64,000 bases of DNA from Belnapia arida (GTDB lineage Bacteria; Pseudomonadota; Alphaproteobacteria; Acetobacterales; Acetobacteraceae). Below the pieces are notes generated by a model. The model did no database searches, had not been told where the DNA came from, and saw only the letters and a list, made by a program, of their open reading frames with translations. Below, in pieces: positions 42,836 through 51,533 of the stretch (the first letter of the stretch is position 1; every line of letters starts with the position of its first letter). The stretch spans positions 432,798 to 496,797 of the forward strand of contig NZ_JAETWB010000002.1 in NCBI RefSeq assembly GCF_016773205.1. Direction: 5' to 3'. A program made the position numbers and the translations under genes.

Positions 42836-44529
42836 TCCATCCACGCGCTGATCCCCTGGATCACGGCCTGGAAGGGCGCCGCGGCACGTGAAAGGCCTGG
42901 GCCGACGATGTCGAAGCCGACGTCCTCCATCCAGGACACTGACTTGAACCAGCCGGGCTTGGACCGGGCTGCCTTTGCGAGGACGAGCCGTCCTGGCTCG
43001 TTCAATAGGGCTGCCCGGTCGGCGAGGCACCGCTTTCCAGATGAGGCTGACTTGATGTTCTCGTCGATGAGCCCCTCACCATGGATTTCGATCGCCCGAT
43101 CGAGGAGCAGGGCCGCGTCCGCCTCGCCAAGATCGCCGAATAACGCGTCCTCGATCGCCCGTCCCGCGCCCCAGGACGCCACCTTTCCGCCAGCTGCCTC
43201 AAAAGCTACTTCGATCGCGGCATCGGGCTTAACGTCGTCGTCGCGGAAAGTCATCGTCCGGTAGCCGAGCTTCGTGAACGCCCCCGCACGACTGTAGACC
43301 TTCGTGATGCCGCCGGCGTCCACAAGGGCGACCGCGCGTGCCATGAGGGTGGGGGTGCCGCTCAGCGCCATTTGGCGGTCCAGGCCACGCAGGAGTCCGA
43401 CCTCGCTGGCTCCTTCACAGACGATGATCGATTTCGCCAGCAGAGCCTCCGGGAAGACGCGCATGGTGCCCTGTACGTCCGCCACTTCACCGGCGTTGAG
43501 CACCTGCAGGCCGCTGTCGGTCCGCCGCAGGATGTTTAGCTGACCGGCCGAGAGTTCCCGGACTGCGACAGGCGAATGGGTGGTTGCGAAAACCTGGAGC
43601 GGCGGATCTTTCTCCTTCGCGCCAAGGGAGCCCAGCAGGGCGATGATGCGGTGTGGCTCGAGGCCGTGCTCAAGTTCGTCAATCAGGGCAATGCTCGCCT
43701 CCGCCGCGGCCGCCCGCTGTAAACCGGCGACGAGCAAACGTGCGGATCCGGTGCCGAGGTTCCGCAGGGGGACGCCCCTGGCGTCGTGCAGAGAGACGGT
43801 GCCGGCCGAGACGGAGGCCGTTCCGGGATCGAGGGAGGCATTCGCGCCGCCGTGCAGCGGGACGCCGAGGTCTGATGCGACGCGGTCTACGGTCTTCAGC
43901 GTCTCGGCTATGTGCTTCTGAGCGGTGCTGCCGAAAGTTGCGCGGGCGTCTCGCAAGGCCTGCAGCATGGCAGGGCCGCCAGTCACCTCCTCCCCCGTGA
44001 GGCGGGCGAGCACGGATCCGCGCCGCCAGCCCAACTGGGCCTCGCTCCCGCCGCCGATCCTCGTCGGGGCCATTCGGACGCGGTCGGCCCAGGCGAGGGA
44101 TCGCGTGGCGTTCTCGGTGGCCGCCCGGTCGGAAAACAGGCTCCAAGACGGCTCCAGATCGCTCGCGACGATGAGCTGCAGCGTCAGGACGGTTTCGATC
44201 CCGCTCCCTGGCTCGTCCACCACTTCGGAGGTCGACTCGATGTAACCCCGGAGGTATTGTCCGTAGCCCTCCATGCTCCGTAGGGCGTCTGGCAGATCGC
44301 CGAGGGTGATCTGGATGGCGATGGGCTGCCCCGGGTTCAAATCGTGGAAGTCGGCGTCCGAGAACTGGGCCGTCCGGCGCGCCCCGATGCAAAGGTCGAT
44401 CGCATCCAAAATCGTCGTTTTCCCGCCATCACCGGCCCCGATGAGGCAGTTCAGGCCCGGCGATGGAGACCAATCCAGAGCGTCTATACCCCTAAAGTTT
44501 CGGATCCCAATGTGCCTGATCCGAGCCAT
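42832..44529 (-). CDS. gajA: GajA-like OLD-family ATPase/TOPRIM endonuclease (565 aa)
   Basis: The effector of a Gabija anti-phage system: a nucleotide-regulated DNA endonuclease in known examples. The ABC-type ATPase domain has IGAGDGGKTTI (Walker A, 30-40), the signature LGTGSARLLVAGL (258-270), Walker B ALIDELEHGLEP (281-292) and the H-loop ATTHSPVA (His318). The C-terminal TOPRIM domain has Glu372 and Glu376 in VCEGASEVGLLRGLD, Asp404 in VDAGG and an acidic FRDDD (429-432). All key residues are present. The operon gajA-gajB lies on the minus strand at the end of the island, facing the small-gene block. Confidence 0.9.
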   Translation of the reverse strand: MARIRHIGIRNFRGIDALDWSPSPGLNCLIGAGDGGKTTILDAIDLCIGARRTAQFSDADFHDLNPGQPIAIQITLGDLPDALRSMEGYGQYLRGYIESTSEVVDEPGSGIETVLTLQLIVASDLEPSWSLFSDRAATENATRSLAWADRVRMAPTRIGGGSEAQLGWRRGSVLARLTGEEVTGGPAMLQALRDARATFGSTAQKHIAETLKTVDRVASDLGVPLHGGANASLDPGTASVSAGTVSLHDARGVPLRNLGTGSARLLVAGLQRAAAAEASIALIDELEHGLEPHRIIALLGSLGAKEKDPPLQVFATTHSPVAVRELSAGQLNILRRTDSGLQVLNAGEVADVQGTMRVFPEALLAKSIIVCEGASEVGLLRGLDRQMALSGTPTLMARAVALVDAGGITKVYSRAGAFTKLGYRTMTFRDDDVKPDAAIEVAFEAAGGKVASWGAGRAIEDALFGDLGEADAALLLDRAIEIHGEGLIDENIKSASSGKRCLADRAALLNEPGRLVLAKAARSKPGWFKSVSWMEDVGFDIVGPGLSRAAAPFQAVIQGISAWME

Positions 44530-45043
44530 ATCTCTGTCTTACCCTCCCGCTGCCGGCGGCAACTACATGACCGAGCCGAGTCGCGCCTACTGCCGCAGCG
44601 CGGGAGTAAAGTCGGTAAGCGGCTATCACAGGGGGGAAGGACCTGCCCTGCAGCGTCTGTGGCTTGGAGGTGCTCCATCGTCGGCTCCCTCCGCCAAACG
44701 ATTCTGTAAACGACGAGCGCCCGAACGGGCGTCCGAACCCACAGAATCAGGCGTTTTGTTTACGGATCGCTGGAGCGAAGGTCATGGCGCTCAGAATCTG
44801 ACGGAAGCGCGGGCGATCTCTCTCTCAGTTACCATCCGCGTTCCACCTAACCGATCTGAGGCGGCTGGCGGGGCCGGCCAGGGCGAGCGCGCCCGGACGC
44901 CAATCGCCGCCGGAGGGAGCGGCCAGGCCGGTTCCCGGGGCAAGCGGCGTGGCGGTACGCGCCGCCATGGGCAGCAAGCCACTCTCTTGCCGGCGCGCCC
45001 CGTGGCATAAGCGCGCCGCAACTGCTCCAAGCCCCGCACACCC
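44530..45043. other. 514-base noncoding region between gajA and the ABC-F gene
   Basis: No gene is supported. It must hold the divergent promoters for gajA and for the ABC-F gene. A compound dyad stands out: ATTCTGT (44701-44707) and ACAGAAT (44741-44747) with a nested CGCCC-GAAC-GGGCG hairpin (44718-44731) and a weak outer GTAAAC/GTTTAC pair. The region also marks the return from the A/T-richer island to core composition. Confidence 0.5.
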
Positions 45044-46666
45044 ATGATCCGCCTCGACAACATCAGCAAGCAGAACGGCCAGCAGATCCTCTTCATCGAG
45101 GCCTCCGCGGCGCTTCAGAAGGGGGAGAAGATCGGCCTCGTCGGTCCCAACGGTGCCGGCAAGACGACGCTCTTCCGGATGATCACCGGCCAGGAGCCCC
45201 CCGACGAGGGCCAGGTGGTCGCCGACCGGGGCATCAGCATCGGCTTCTTCAACCAGGATGTGGGCGAGATGTCGGGCCGCAGCGCCGTGTCCGAGGTGAT
45301 GGACGGCGCCGGCGCGGTGAGCGCCGTGGCGGCCGAGTTGCAGGCGCTGGAGGCCGCCATGGCGGACCCCGACCAGGCGGACGACCTCGACAGCATCATC
45401 GAACGCTTCGGCGAGGTGCAGGGACGGTTCGAGGCCCTGGGCGGCTATGCCCTGGAAGGCCGGGCGCGCGAGGTCCTGGATGGCCTGAGCTTCAGCCAGG
45501 AGATGATGGAGGGCGACGTGGGCGCGCTGTCGGGCGGCTGGAAGATGCGCGTGGCGCTGGCCCGCATCCTCCTCATGCGCCCGGACGTCATGCTGCTCGA
45601 CGAGCCGAGCAACCATCTCGACCTGGAGAGCCTGATCTGGCTGGAGAATTTCCTCAAGGCCTATGACGGCGCGCTGCTGATGACCTCGCACGACCGCGAG
45701 TTCATGAACCGCATCGTCAACAAGGTGATCGAGATCGATGGCGGCGCGCTGACAGGCTATTCGGGCAACTACGCCTTCTACGAGCAGCAGCGCGCGCTGG
45801 CCGAGAAGCAGCAGCAGGCCCAGTTCGAGCGCCAGCAGGCCATGCTCGCCAAGGAGATCAGCTTCATCGAGCGGTTCAAGGCGCGTGCCTCGCACGCCGC
45901 CCAGGTGCAGAGCCGCGTGAAGAAGCTGGAGAAGATCGATCGGGTCGAGCCGCCCAAGCGCCGCCAGACGGTCTCCTTCGAGTTCCAGCCGGCGCCGCGC
46001 TCCGGCGACGACGTGGTGAACCTGAGGAATGTCCACAAGCGCTACGGCCAGCGGACCATCTACGAGGGGCTGGACCTGCTGGTGCGCCGCAAGGAACGCT
46101 GCTGCGTCATGGGCGTCAACGGCGCGGGCAAGTCCACGCTGCTGAAGCTGGTGACGGGCGCCACGCAGCCGGATGCGGGGACGGTCACGCTGGGGGGCAG
46201 CGTGAAGCTGGGCTACTTCGCGCAGCACGCCATGGAACTGCTCGACGGCGAGCGGACCGTGTTCCAGTCGCTGGAGGACGCCTTTCCCCGCGCGACGCAG
46301 GGCTCATTGCGCGCCCTGGCGGGCTGCTTCGGCTTCTCGGGCGACGAGGTGGAGAAGAGGTGCCGGGTCCTGTCGGGCGGCGAGAAGGCCAGGCTGGTCA
46401 TGGCGATGATGCTCTATGACCCGCCGAACTTCCTCGTGCTGGACGAGCCGACGAACCACTTGGACATGGCGACGAAGGAGATGCTCGTCGCGGCGCTGTC
46501 GCGATACGAGGGCACCATGCTGTTCGTCTCGCACGACCGGCACTTCCTGGCCGCGCTGTCCAATCGGGTGCTGGAACTCACGCCCGAGGGCATTCATCAG
46601 TACGACGGCGGCTACACGGAATACGTGGCGCGCACGGGCCAGGAGGCGCCCGGCCTGCGGAGCTGA
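45044..46666 (+). CDS. ABC-F family ATPase
   Basis: A 540-aa soluble protein with two ABC domains and no membrane span, as in ABC-F translation factors. Domain 1: Walker A VGPNGAGKTTLFRM, signature LSGGWKMRVALARILL, Walker B DVMLLDEPSNHLDL. The linker (about 240-310) is charged and helical (QQRALAEKQQQAQFERQQAMLAKEISFIERFKARASHAAQVQSR). Domain 2: Walker A MGVNGAGKSTLLKL, signature LSGGEKARLVMAMML and Walker B NFLVLDEPTNHLDMATKEML. Closest in design to YbiT-type members that act on the ribosome. It begins near the gajA promoter and precedes tRNA-Ser. Confidence 0.95.
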   Translation: MIRLDNISKQNGQQILFIEASAALQKGEKIGLVGPNGAGKTTLFRMITGQEPPDEGQVVADRGISIGFFNQDVGEMSGRSAVSEVMDGAGAVSAVAAELQALEAAMADPDQADDLDSIIERFGEVQGRFEALGGYALEGRAREVLDGLSFSQEMMEGDVGALSGGWKMRVALARILLMRPDVMLLDEPSNHLDLESLIWLENFLKAYDGALLMTSHDREFMNRIVNKVIEIDGGALTGYSGNYAFYEQQRALAEKQQQAQFERQQAMLAKEISFIERFKARASHAAQVQSRVKKLEKIDRVEPPKRRQTVSFEFQPAPRSGDDVVNLRNVHKRYGQRTIYEGLDLLVRRKERCCVMGVNGAGKSTLLKLVTGATQPDAGTVTLGGSVKLGYFAQHAMELLDGERTVFQSLEDAFPRATQGSLRALAGCFGFSGDEVEKRCRVLSGGEKARLVMAMMLYDPPNFLVLDEPTNHLDMATKEMLVAALSRYEGTMLFVSHDRHFLAALSNRVLELTPEGIHQYDGGYTEYVARTGQEAPGLRS

Positions 46667-46809
46667 GCCCGGAGATCCGCAGCCGTAGGGTCGTTTCGGC
46701 AGGCCTGTGTGCGCCGGGACGGCCCGGCCGCTCTTCGTGCCGCCGGGCTTCGGCGGCCGTGGAGGGGGCGGGTTCGTGCCAGGTCGAGGCACCGCGTGAT
46801 CCAGTGGGA

Positions 46810-46900
46810 TGGCGGACAGGGTGGGATTCGAACCCACGATACGCTTTTGACGTATACGCACTTTCCAGGCGCGCGCCTTCGACCGCTCGGCCACCTGTCC
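46810..46900 (-). tRNA. tRNA-Ser (anticodon GGA)
   Basis: The minus strand reads GGACAGG for the 5' acceptor (46900 inward), a D-arm GCC...GGC, the anticodon loop CTGGAAA with anticodon GGA between CGCGC and GTGCG, a long variable arm (TATACG/CGTAT) typical of serine tRNAs, the T-arm GTGGG-TTCGAAT-CCCAC, CCTGTCC and an encoded CCA end (46810-46812). It decodes UCC and UCU. No integrase lies next to it. Confidence 0.97.
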
Positions 46901-46945
46901 TCAGGGCGGCGGACCATAATCAGGCAGCCCGCCGCGGGCAAGCGG

Positions 46946-48286
46946 CTACGTATCGCTTTCCGCATACGGGTTGGTCGTGCCACGGAGCTGTAGCCGGATC
47001 GGCACGCCAGGCATGGCGAAGGACTCGCGGAAGCCGTTCACCAGGTAGCGGCGGTAGTCCTCCGGCAGCTGCTCGGCGCGGGTACCGAAGACCACCACGG
47101 TCGGCGGCCGGGCCTTCGGCATGGTGGCGTAGCGCAGCTTGATGCGGCGCCCCTCGGAGAGCGGCGGCGGGTGGCGCGTCAGCATGGCCTCGAACCAGCG
47201 GTTCAGCTCTCCGGTCGGGATGCGGCGGTTCCAGTGGGCATAGGTCTCGCGCACCGCCGGCATCAGCTTCTCGACGCCGCGGCCGGTCTGGGCCGAGAGC
47301 GGCACCACGGTGATGCCCCGCATCTGGGCGAGGCTCGCCGTCAGCACGTCCTCGATGCGGCGGCGGGTAGCGGCGCGGTCCTCCACCGCATCCCATTTGT
47401 TCAACGCGATGACGACGGCCCGGCCCTCGCGCTCGGCCAGGCGGGCGAGGCGCAGCTCCTGCTCCTCCATCCCGAGCAGGGCATCGACGACCAGGATGGC
47501 AACCTCGCATTCCTTCAGCGCGGCGATGGAGGCGGCGGCCGACATCTTCTCGAGCGCCTGCTCGATGCGGGCCTTCTTCCGCAAGCCGGCGGTGTCGACG
47601 AGGCGGACGAGGGCGCCGGTCTCGTCGCGCCACTCGACCGCGACGGAATCCCGCGTCAGCCCGGGCTCCGGCCCGGTGATCATCCGCTCCTGGCCGAGCA
47701 GGGCGTTCAGCAGGGTCGATTTCCCCGCATTGGGGCGGCCGATGATGGCGAGGCGCAGCGGCCGGTCTGGGTCCTCCGGCTCCTCCGCCTCGGCGGGCAG
47801 GTGCTCGCGGATGGCGTCGTGCAGCTCGCCCATGCCGTCGCCATGCTCGGCGGAGATCGCCACCGGGTCGCCGAGGCCGAGCTCATAGGCCTCGAAGGCC
47901 GCCTGGCCGCCGAAGCGCCCCTCCGTCTTGTTCGCCACCAGGATGACCGGCACTGACTGGCGGCGCAGCCAGGTGGCGAAGGCGCGGTCGGCCGGGGTGA
48001 GGCCGGTCCGCGCGTCCATGACGAAGAGGGCGAGGTCCGCCTCGCGCAGCGCCGCCTCGGAGCTGGCGCGCATGCGGCCCTGGATGGTCTCGGGCGCTGC
48101 CTCCTCAAGGCCGGCGGTGTCCAGCAGGCGGACATCGCGGCCGGCGATGCGGGCCTCGGCCTCCTTGCGGTCGCGGGTGACGCCGGGGGTGTCGTCGACG
48201 ATGGCGATCTTCCGGCCGACCAGCCGATTGAAGAGGCTCGACTTGCCGACATTCGGACGGCCGAGGATGACGATGGTGGGGAGCAT
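46946..48286 (-). CDS. der: Ribosome-assembly GTPase Der (EngA)
   Basis: Double-GTPase needed for 50S subunit maturation. The 446-aa product has two G domains: GD1 with [23 protein letters not shown] (switch I), LLDTAGLEE and the NKTEG motif (ANKTEGR); GD2 with [35 protein letters not shown] and the ALNKWD motif; then the KH-like C-terminal domain with [21 protein letters not shown], ending YAESDT. The start at 48286 ([10 protein letters not shown]) is the family N-terminus; upstream codons are shadow. It follows bamB and yfgM in the same direction, a common alphaproteobacterial arrangement. Confidence 0.97.
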   Translation of the reverse strand: MLPTIVILGRPNVGKSSLFNRLVGRKIAIVDDTPGVTRDRKEAEARIAGRDVRLLDTAGLEEAAPETIQGRMRASSEAALREADLALFVMDARTGLTPADRAFATWLRRQSVPVILVANKTEGRFGGQAAFEAYELGLGDPVAISAEHGDGMGELHDAIREHLPAEAEEPEDPDRPLRLAIIGRPNAGKSTLLNALLGQERMITGPEPGLTRDSVAVEWRDETGALVRLVDTAGLRKKARIEQALEKMSAAASIAALKECEVAILVVDALLGMEEQELRLARLAEREGRAVVIALNKWDAVEDRAATRRRIEDVLTASLAQMRGITVVPLSAQTGRGVEKLMPAVRETYAHWNRRIPTGELNRWFEAMLTRHPPPLSEGRRIKLRYATMPKARPPTVVVFGTRAEQLPEDYRRYLVNGFRESFAMPGVPIRLQLRGTTNPYAESDT

Positions 48287-48323
48287 GGCGCTCCCTAGCG
48301 CATCCGCCGGCCGATGTCCCGCC

Positions 48324-49667
48324 TCAGGCGCCCTGGAGCGCCGCCACCACCGCATCTTCCGTCAGCACGTACATGACGCCGCCGGCGACGGCTGGCGGCA
48401 GCATGACGCCGTCCGGCAGGCGGACGCGGCCGGCGATCTCGCCGTTGGACGGGTCGACCTCCACCAGCTGGGCATTGCTGCCGGCGACCAGCAGGCGGCC
48501 GCCCGCGAGCACCGGGGCGGCCCATTGGATGGGGTCCCGCCGCCGTTTCTCGTCCTTGAAGCGTTGCAGGCTGGCGATCCAGCGCACCCGGCCGTCGTCC
48601 CGGCCGAGGCAGGCGACCTCGGCCCCGGTCGTCAGCAGGAAGACCCAGTCGCCTGCCACCCAGGGCGTCTCGGCCGCGGCCACATCCCGCTCCCACAGCC
48701 GGCGGCCGGAGCGGAGGTCGAGGGCGATGGTGATGCCGCCGAGGCCGCTGGCGAAGACCCGGCCACGGTCGATCACCGGGAGCGCGGTGATGGCGGCGAT
48801 GTCGGCGAGGCCGCCGCCCGCGGCGGAGCTCAGCGTCTCGCTCCACTGCGCGCGGCCGTCGCTCGCCCGGATCGCCGCCAGCTCGCCGGAGCCGAAGCCG
48901 GCGACGACCATCTCGCCCTCCACCGCCGCGGCCGGCAGGCCGAGCGCCATGGTGGCGGTCGGCTGGCCGCGATAGGTCCAGAGCGTCCGGCCGTCCTCGA
49001 CCGAGAGGGCGAGCAGGTGGTTCTCCGTCGTCGTCACATAGGCCCGGCCATTGGCGACGGTCAGGGCGCCGCGTGCCGGGGCGGGCAGGTCGACGCGCCA
49101 GCGCGGCTTGCCGTCGGCCGGGTCGAGCGCCATCGCCTCGGCCATGCCGGTGGCGAGGTAGAGCGTGCCGTTGTCGAAGGCGAGGGCGGTGCCGAGGGCG
49201 CCGTCCCGGTCCTTCTCGGGCCGGGTGTCGAAGGACCAGCGGCGGCGGCCGTCGAGCGCCGTCAGCGCCGTCACCATGCCCAGCGCATCCGCCGCATAGA
49301 CCGCGCCGCCGGCGGCGATGGGGGGCGCGAGCAGCCGGCGGCGATAGGCGGTGCCGGTGCCGATGGCGGTCCGCCAGGCCTCGCCCAGGCGGAGGCCAAG
49401 GGCGGGGTGGCCTGCCGCATGGCTGATGGTGCCGCCGGCCTGGGGCCAGTCGGCATTCAGCGCCGGGGGCGGCAGGGTGACGGGGGCCTGGGCGCCCTCC
49501 TCGATGTTCAGCGGGCGCTCGACGGCCAGCACCGGGCGGCGCTCGCCGCGCAGCGGCACCTTCCGTTCGCCGAAGATGCCATCGAAGGTGTCGGTGATCG
49601 ATTCGCAGCCGGCCAGCAGGCCCGCGCCGCCCAGCAGGGCTGCGCGGCGGGTGAAGTTGGTCCGCAT
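48324..49667 (-). CDS. bamB: Outer-membrane assembly lipoprotein BamB-like (PQQ beta-propeller)
   Basis: Lipoprotein of the BAM complex that helps insert outer-membrane proteins. 447 aa. The signal peptide ends in [11 protein letters not shown] with the lipobox Cys at about residue 21. The mature part is an eight-bladed PQQ-like propeller with repeated [77 protein letters not shown] and [16 protein letters not shown] blocks. The ATG at 49667 overlaps the stop of the upstream gene (TGATG), so it is coupled to yfgM-like and precedes der. A longer open frame upstream of 49667 is shadow. Confidence 0.92.
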   Translation of the reverse strand: MRTNFTRRAALLGGAGLLAGCESITDTFDGIFGERKVPLRGERRPVLAVERPLNIEEGAQAPVTLPPPALNADWPQAGGTISHAAGHPALGLRLGEAWRTAIGTGTAYRRRLLAPPIAAGGAVYAADALGMVTALTALDGRRRWSFDTRPEKDRDGALGTALAFDNGTLYLATGMAEAMALDPADGKPRWRVDLPAPARGALTVANGRAYVTTTENHLLALSVEDGRTLWTYRGQPTATMALGLPAAAVEGEMVVAGFGSGELAAIRASDGRAQWSETLSSAAGGGLADIAAITALPVIDRGRVFASGLGGITIALDLRSGRRLWERDVAAAETPWVAGDWVFLLTTGAEVACLGRDDGRVRWIASLQRFKDEKRRRDPIQWAAPVLAGGRLLVAGSNAQLVEVDPSNGEIAGRVRLPDGVMLPPAVAGGVMYVLTEDAVVAALQGA

Positions 49668-50311
49668 CAGCCGCCGATCTCCGCGAGCAGCTTGCCAGCC
49701 CGGTCGCGCACGCCCTGGGGCGTGGCCGGGGCCGTGGTCAGGCTGGTGAGCAATTGCTTCGCCTCCTCCGTCGCGCCGCGCTTCATCGCGGCCAGGGCCC
49801 GGATCTCCTGCACCGAGGCACGCCAGGGACCCTCGGCGAGGGGGGCCAGGCGACCCTCGATCGCGGCCGGGTCGCCGGCATCGAGGGAGTGCAGCCCCCA
49901 CATCACCGTGCCGAGGTCCCGGTAGAGCGGATCGATCGAGCCGTCACGCGCGACCTCCTCCCAGAGGGCAAGCGCCCCGGCGCGGTCGCCGGCCTCGGCC
50001 CGCAGCGCCGCGGCGCGGAGGCGGGCGAGGCTGCGGTAGCCGGGCGGCGCCTCGGCGGCCAGGGCGGCGAAGCGGTCGGCCGCGGCGCGGCCGTCGGCAC
50101 CGGGCTCGGCGGCGGATTTGTTGGCGGCCATGTAGACCTCGGCGGTCTGGGCAGACTGGCGGGCCTGCCACCAGCGCCAGCCCTGCCATCCGCCGACGCA
50201 GGCAACCGCGAGCAGCATCAGCCCGGCCAGCAGCCCGCCATAGCGGGCCATCAGCCGCTTCATGCGCTCGGCGCGGAGGTCTTCCTCCACCTCGTCGAAG
50301 ATGTCGGCCAC
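49667..50311 (-). CDS. YfgM-like TPR membrane protein
   Basis: A 214-aa protein with a cytosolic N-terminus (MADIFDEVEEDLRAERMKRLMARYG), one membrane span (GLLAGLMLLAVACVGGWQGW) and a periplasmic helical TPR-like domain (KSAAEPGADGRAAADRFAAL...YRSLARLRAAALRAEAGDRAGALALWEEVARD). In E. coli YfgM is an ancillary SecYEG/PpiD partner located just upstream of bamB and der, and the same order is seen here. The start at 50311 gives the standard N-terminus. It ends on bamB with an overlapping stop/start. Confidence 0.88.
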   Translation of the reverse strand: MADIFDEVEEDLRAERMKRLMARYGGLLAGLMLLAVACVGGWQGWRWWQARQSAQTAEVYMAANKSAAEPGADGRAAADRFAALAAEAPPGYRSLARLRAAALRAEAGDRAGALALWEEVARDGSIDPLYRDLGTVMWGLHSLDAGDPAAIEGRLAPLAEGPWRASVQEIRALAAMKRGATEEAKQLLTSLTTAPATPQGVRDRAGKLLAEIGG

Positions 50312-50393
50312 GCGGTCCTTCCTCGGGAGAAGGGGCGGTGCATAGCAGCCCGTTGGCGGTGCGTTAAGCCCGGCGCGTGCAGGCTGCCGGGCG

Positions 50394-50747
50394 ATGCGCT
50401 GGATGCTGCCCCTTCTCCTGATCCCGCTGGCGGGCTGCGAGCCGCTGACCGTGGGCGCGGCGGTGACCGCGGGCTCGGTCGCGGTGGTCGGGCGGTCGCC
50501 GGTGGATGCGGTGGTATCCGTGGCGACGGGGCGGGATTGCTCGGTGGTGCGGCTCGACCGCGGGCAGGACTATTGCCGGCCGGCGGAGGCGCCGCCCGCG
50601 CCGCCGCCCTACTGCACGCGCAGCCTCGGCCGGGTCGACTGCTGGGCGGCCCCGTTGCCGGGGCGGCGTGGCGTGGCGGATGGGCCGGCGACCCTCAGCG
50701 CGGCGCAGGAAGCCAACAGGACCAGGCGGTGGCCAGGTCTGTGGTGA
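50394..50747 (+). CDS. Small lipoprotein of unknown function (117 aa)
   Basis: Begins MRWMLPLLLIPLAGCEPLTVG, a short signal ending in a lipobox Cys at residue 15. The mature part contains AVVGRSPVDAVVSVATGRDCSVVRLDRGQDYC and PPPYCTRSLGRVDCWAAP, four Cys arranged in two pairs and a Pro-rich linker. Similar small lipoproteins with RDCSVVRLD...PYCTRSLG...DCW recur in Acetobacteraceae. No function is known. It is divergent from the yfgM-bamB-der operon and 35 bases before the next gene. Confidence 0.75.
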   Translation: MRWMLPLLLIPLAGCEPLTVGAAVTAGSVAVVGRSPVDAVVSVATGRDCSVVRLDRGQDYCRPAEAPPAPPPYCTRSLGRVDCWAAPLPGRRGVADGPATLSAAQEANRTRRWPGLW

Positions 50748-50782
50748 CGCAACCGGCACCCCCGGCCGGAGGTTGTTGCGGC

Positions 50783-51472
50783 ATGAGCCAGGCCGCCGGG
50801 ACACCGCAGGAGACCAGCCGCTTCAGCCTCGATAAGCTGAGCACGGTGGTGCAGACGCTGGCCATCCTCGGGGCGGGGGCCTGGGGCGTCTATACCTTCA
50901 TCTACGAGGCGCGGATCAAGCCGGGGCTGGCGCCGCCCAGCCTGTCCGTCACCACCACGCTCGAGAAGGCAGGCGAGCGGGATGGGCGGCTGGCCATCCG
51001 CTCCACGGTCACGCGGACCAATGTGGGCGAGGCGGGGGTGCGGGTGCTCGGCCTCACCTACAACGTCATCGGCACTGGGATGCGCTTCACCGGACCCGAG
51101 GCGGGGCCATCGCCCGAAAGCCTGGCGGGGAGGAGCGAGGTCACCGCCGCGCGCTATGGCCGGGCGGAGCGGCAGGAGATGGTGCTGCGGCAGGGCGTGC
51201 TGTTCGCGGGGGCCACCGCGCTGCCGGCCGAACCCTCCGAATTGCAGCCGGGCGAGGCGGTGTCGCGCGACCTGATCTTCTATGTCGAGCGGGACCGCTA
51301 CGATTCGCTGCGGTTCCAGGTGGATCTGGCCTACACGAAGCTGTCCGAGCCGGCCGTGCCGCTTGTCCTCGCGCTCGGGCCGGACGGGCGCATCCGGGCC
51401 GAGTGCGCCGAGGCGGCGCGCTGCCGGGAGCTCACCACCACCGATTTCGGCACCGAATTCTCGCTCTGGTAG
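50783..51472 (+). CDS. Membrane-anchored hypothetical protein (229 aa)
   Basis: The start at 50783 follows GGAGG (about 50767-50771); longer open frame upstream is shadow. One N-terminal membrane anchor (LSTVVQTLAILGAGAWGVYTFIYEARIKP) precedes a beta-rich exported domain (LSVTTTLEKAGERDGRLAIRSTVTRTNVGEAGVRVLGLTYNVIGTGMRF) that resembles Ig-like or transthyretin-like folds, and ends in LTTTDFGTEFSLW. No family name comes to mind. It probably shares a transcript with the small lipoprotein before it. Confidence 0.7.
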   Translation: MSQAAGTPQETSRFSLDKLSTVVQTLAILGAGAWGVYTFIYEARIKPGLAPPSLSVTTTLEKAGERDGRLAIRSTVTRTNVGEAGVRVLGLTYNVIGTGMRFTGPEAGPSPESLAGRSEVTAARYGRAERQEMVLRQGVLFAGATALPAEPSELQPGEAVSRDLIFYVERDRYDSLRFQVDLAYTKLSEPAVPLVLALGPDGRIRAECAEAARCRELTTTDFGTEFSLW

Positions 51473-51533
51473 GCGTTGCTTGAATGGGCCGGCGATTTAC
51501 GTCCCGAGTGGGAATACCCGGGACGATCGCAGG

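Noticed and set aside
25921..44710. TCTGTAAA at 25921-25928 and 44703-44710 as island attachment repeats
   Set aside because: Only 8 bases match, and neither copy lies at a clearly defined edge; expected by chance.
36725..44833. TCAGTTACC at 36725-36733 and 44825-44833 as element end repeats
   Set aside because: Nine bases, not flanked by other symmetry on the right side, and no copy at the left of the recombinase operon.
46810..46900. tRNA-Ser as integration site of the island
   Set aside because: The island composition ends 2 kb away, no partial tRNA copy is seen at the other edge, and the ABC-F gene between is core-like.
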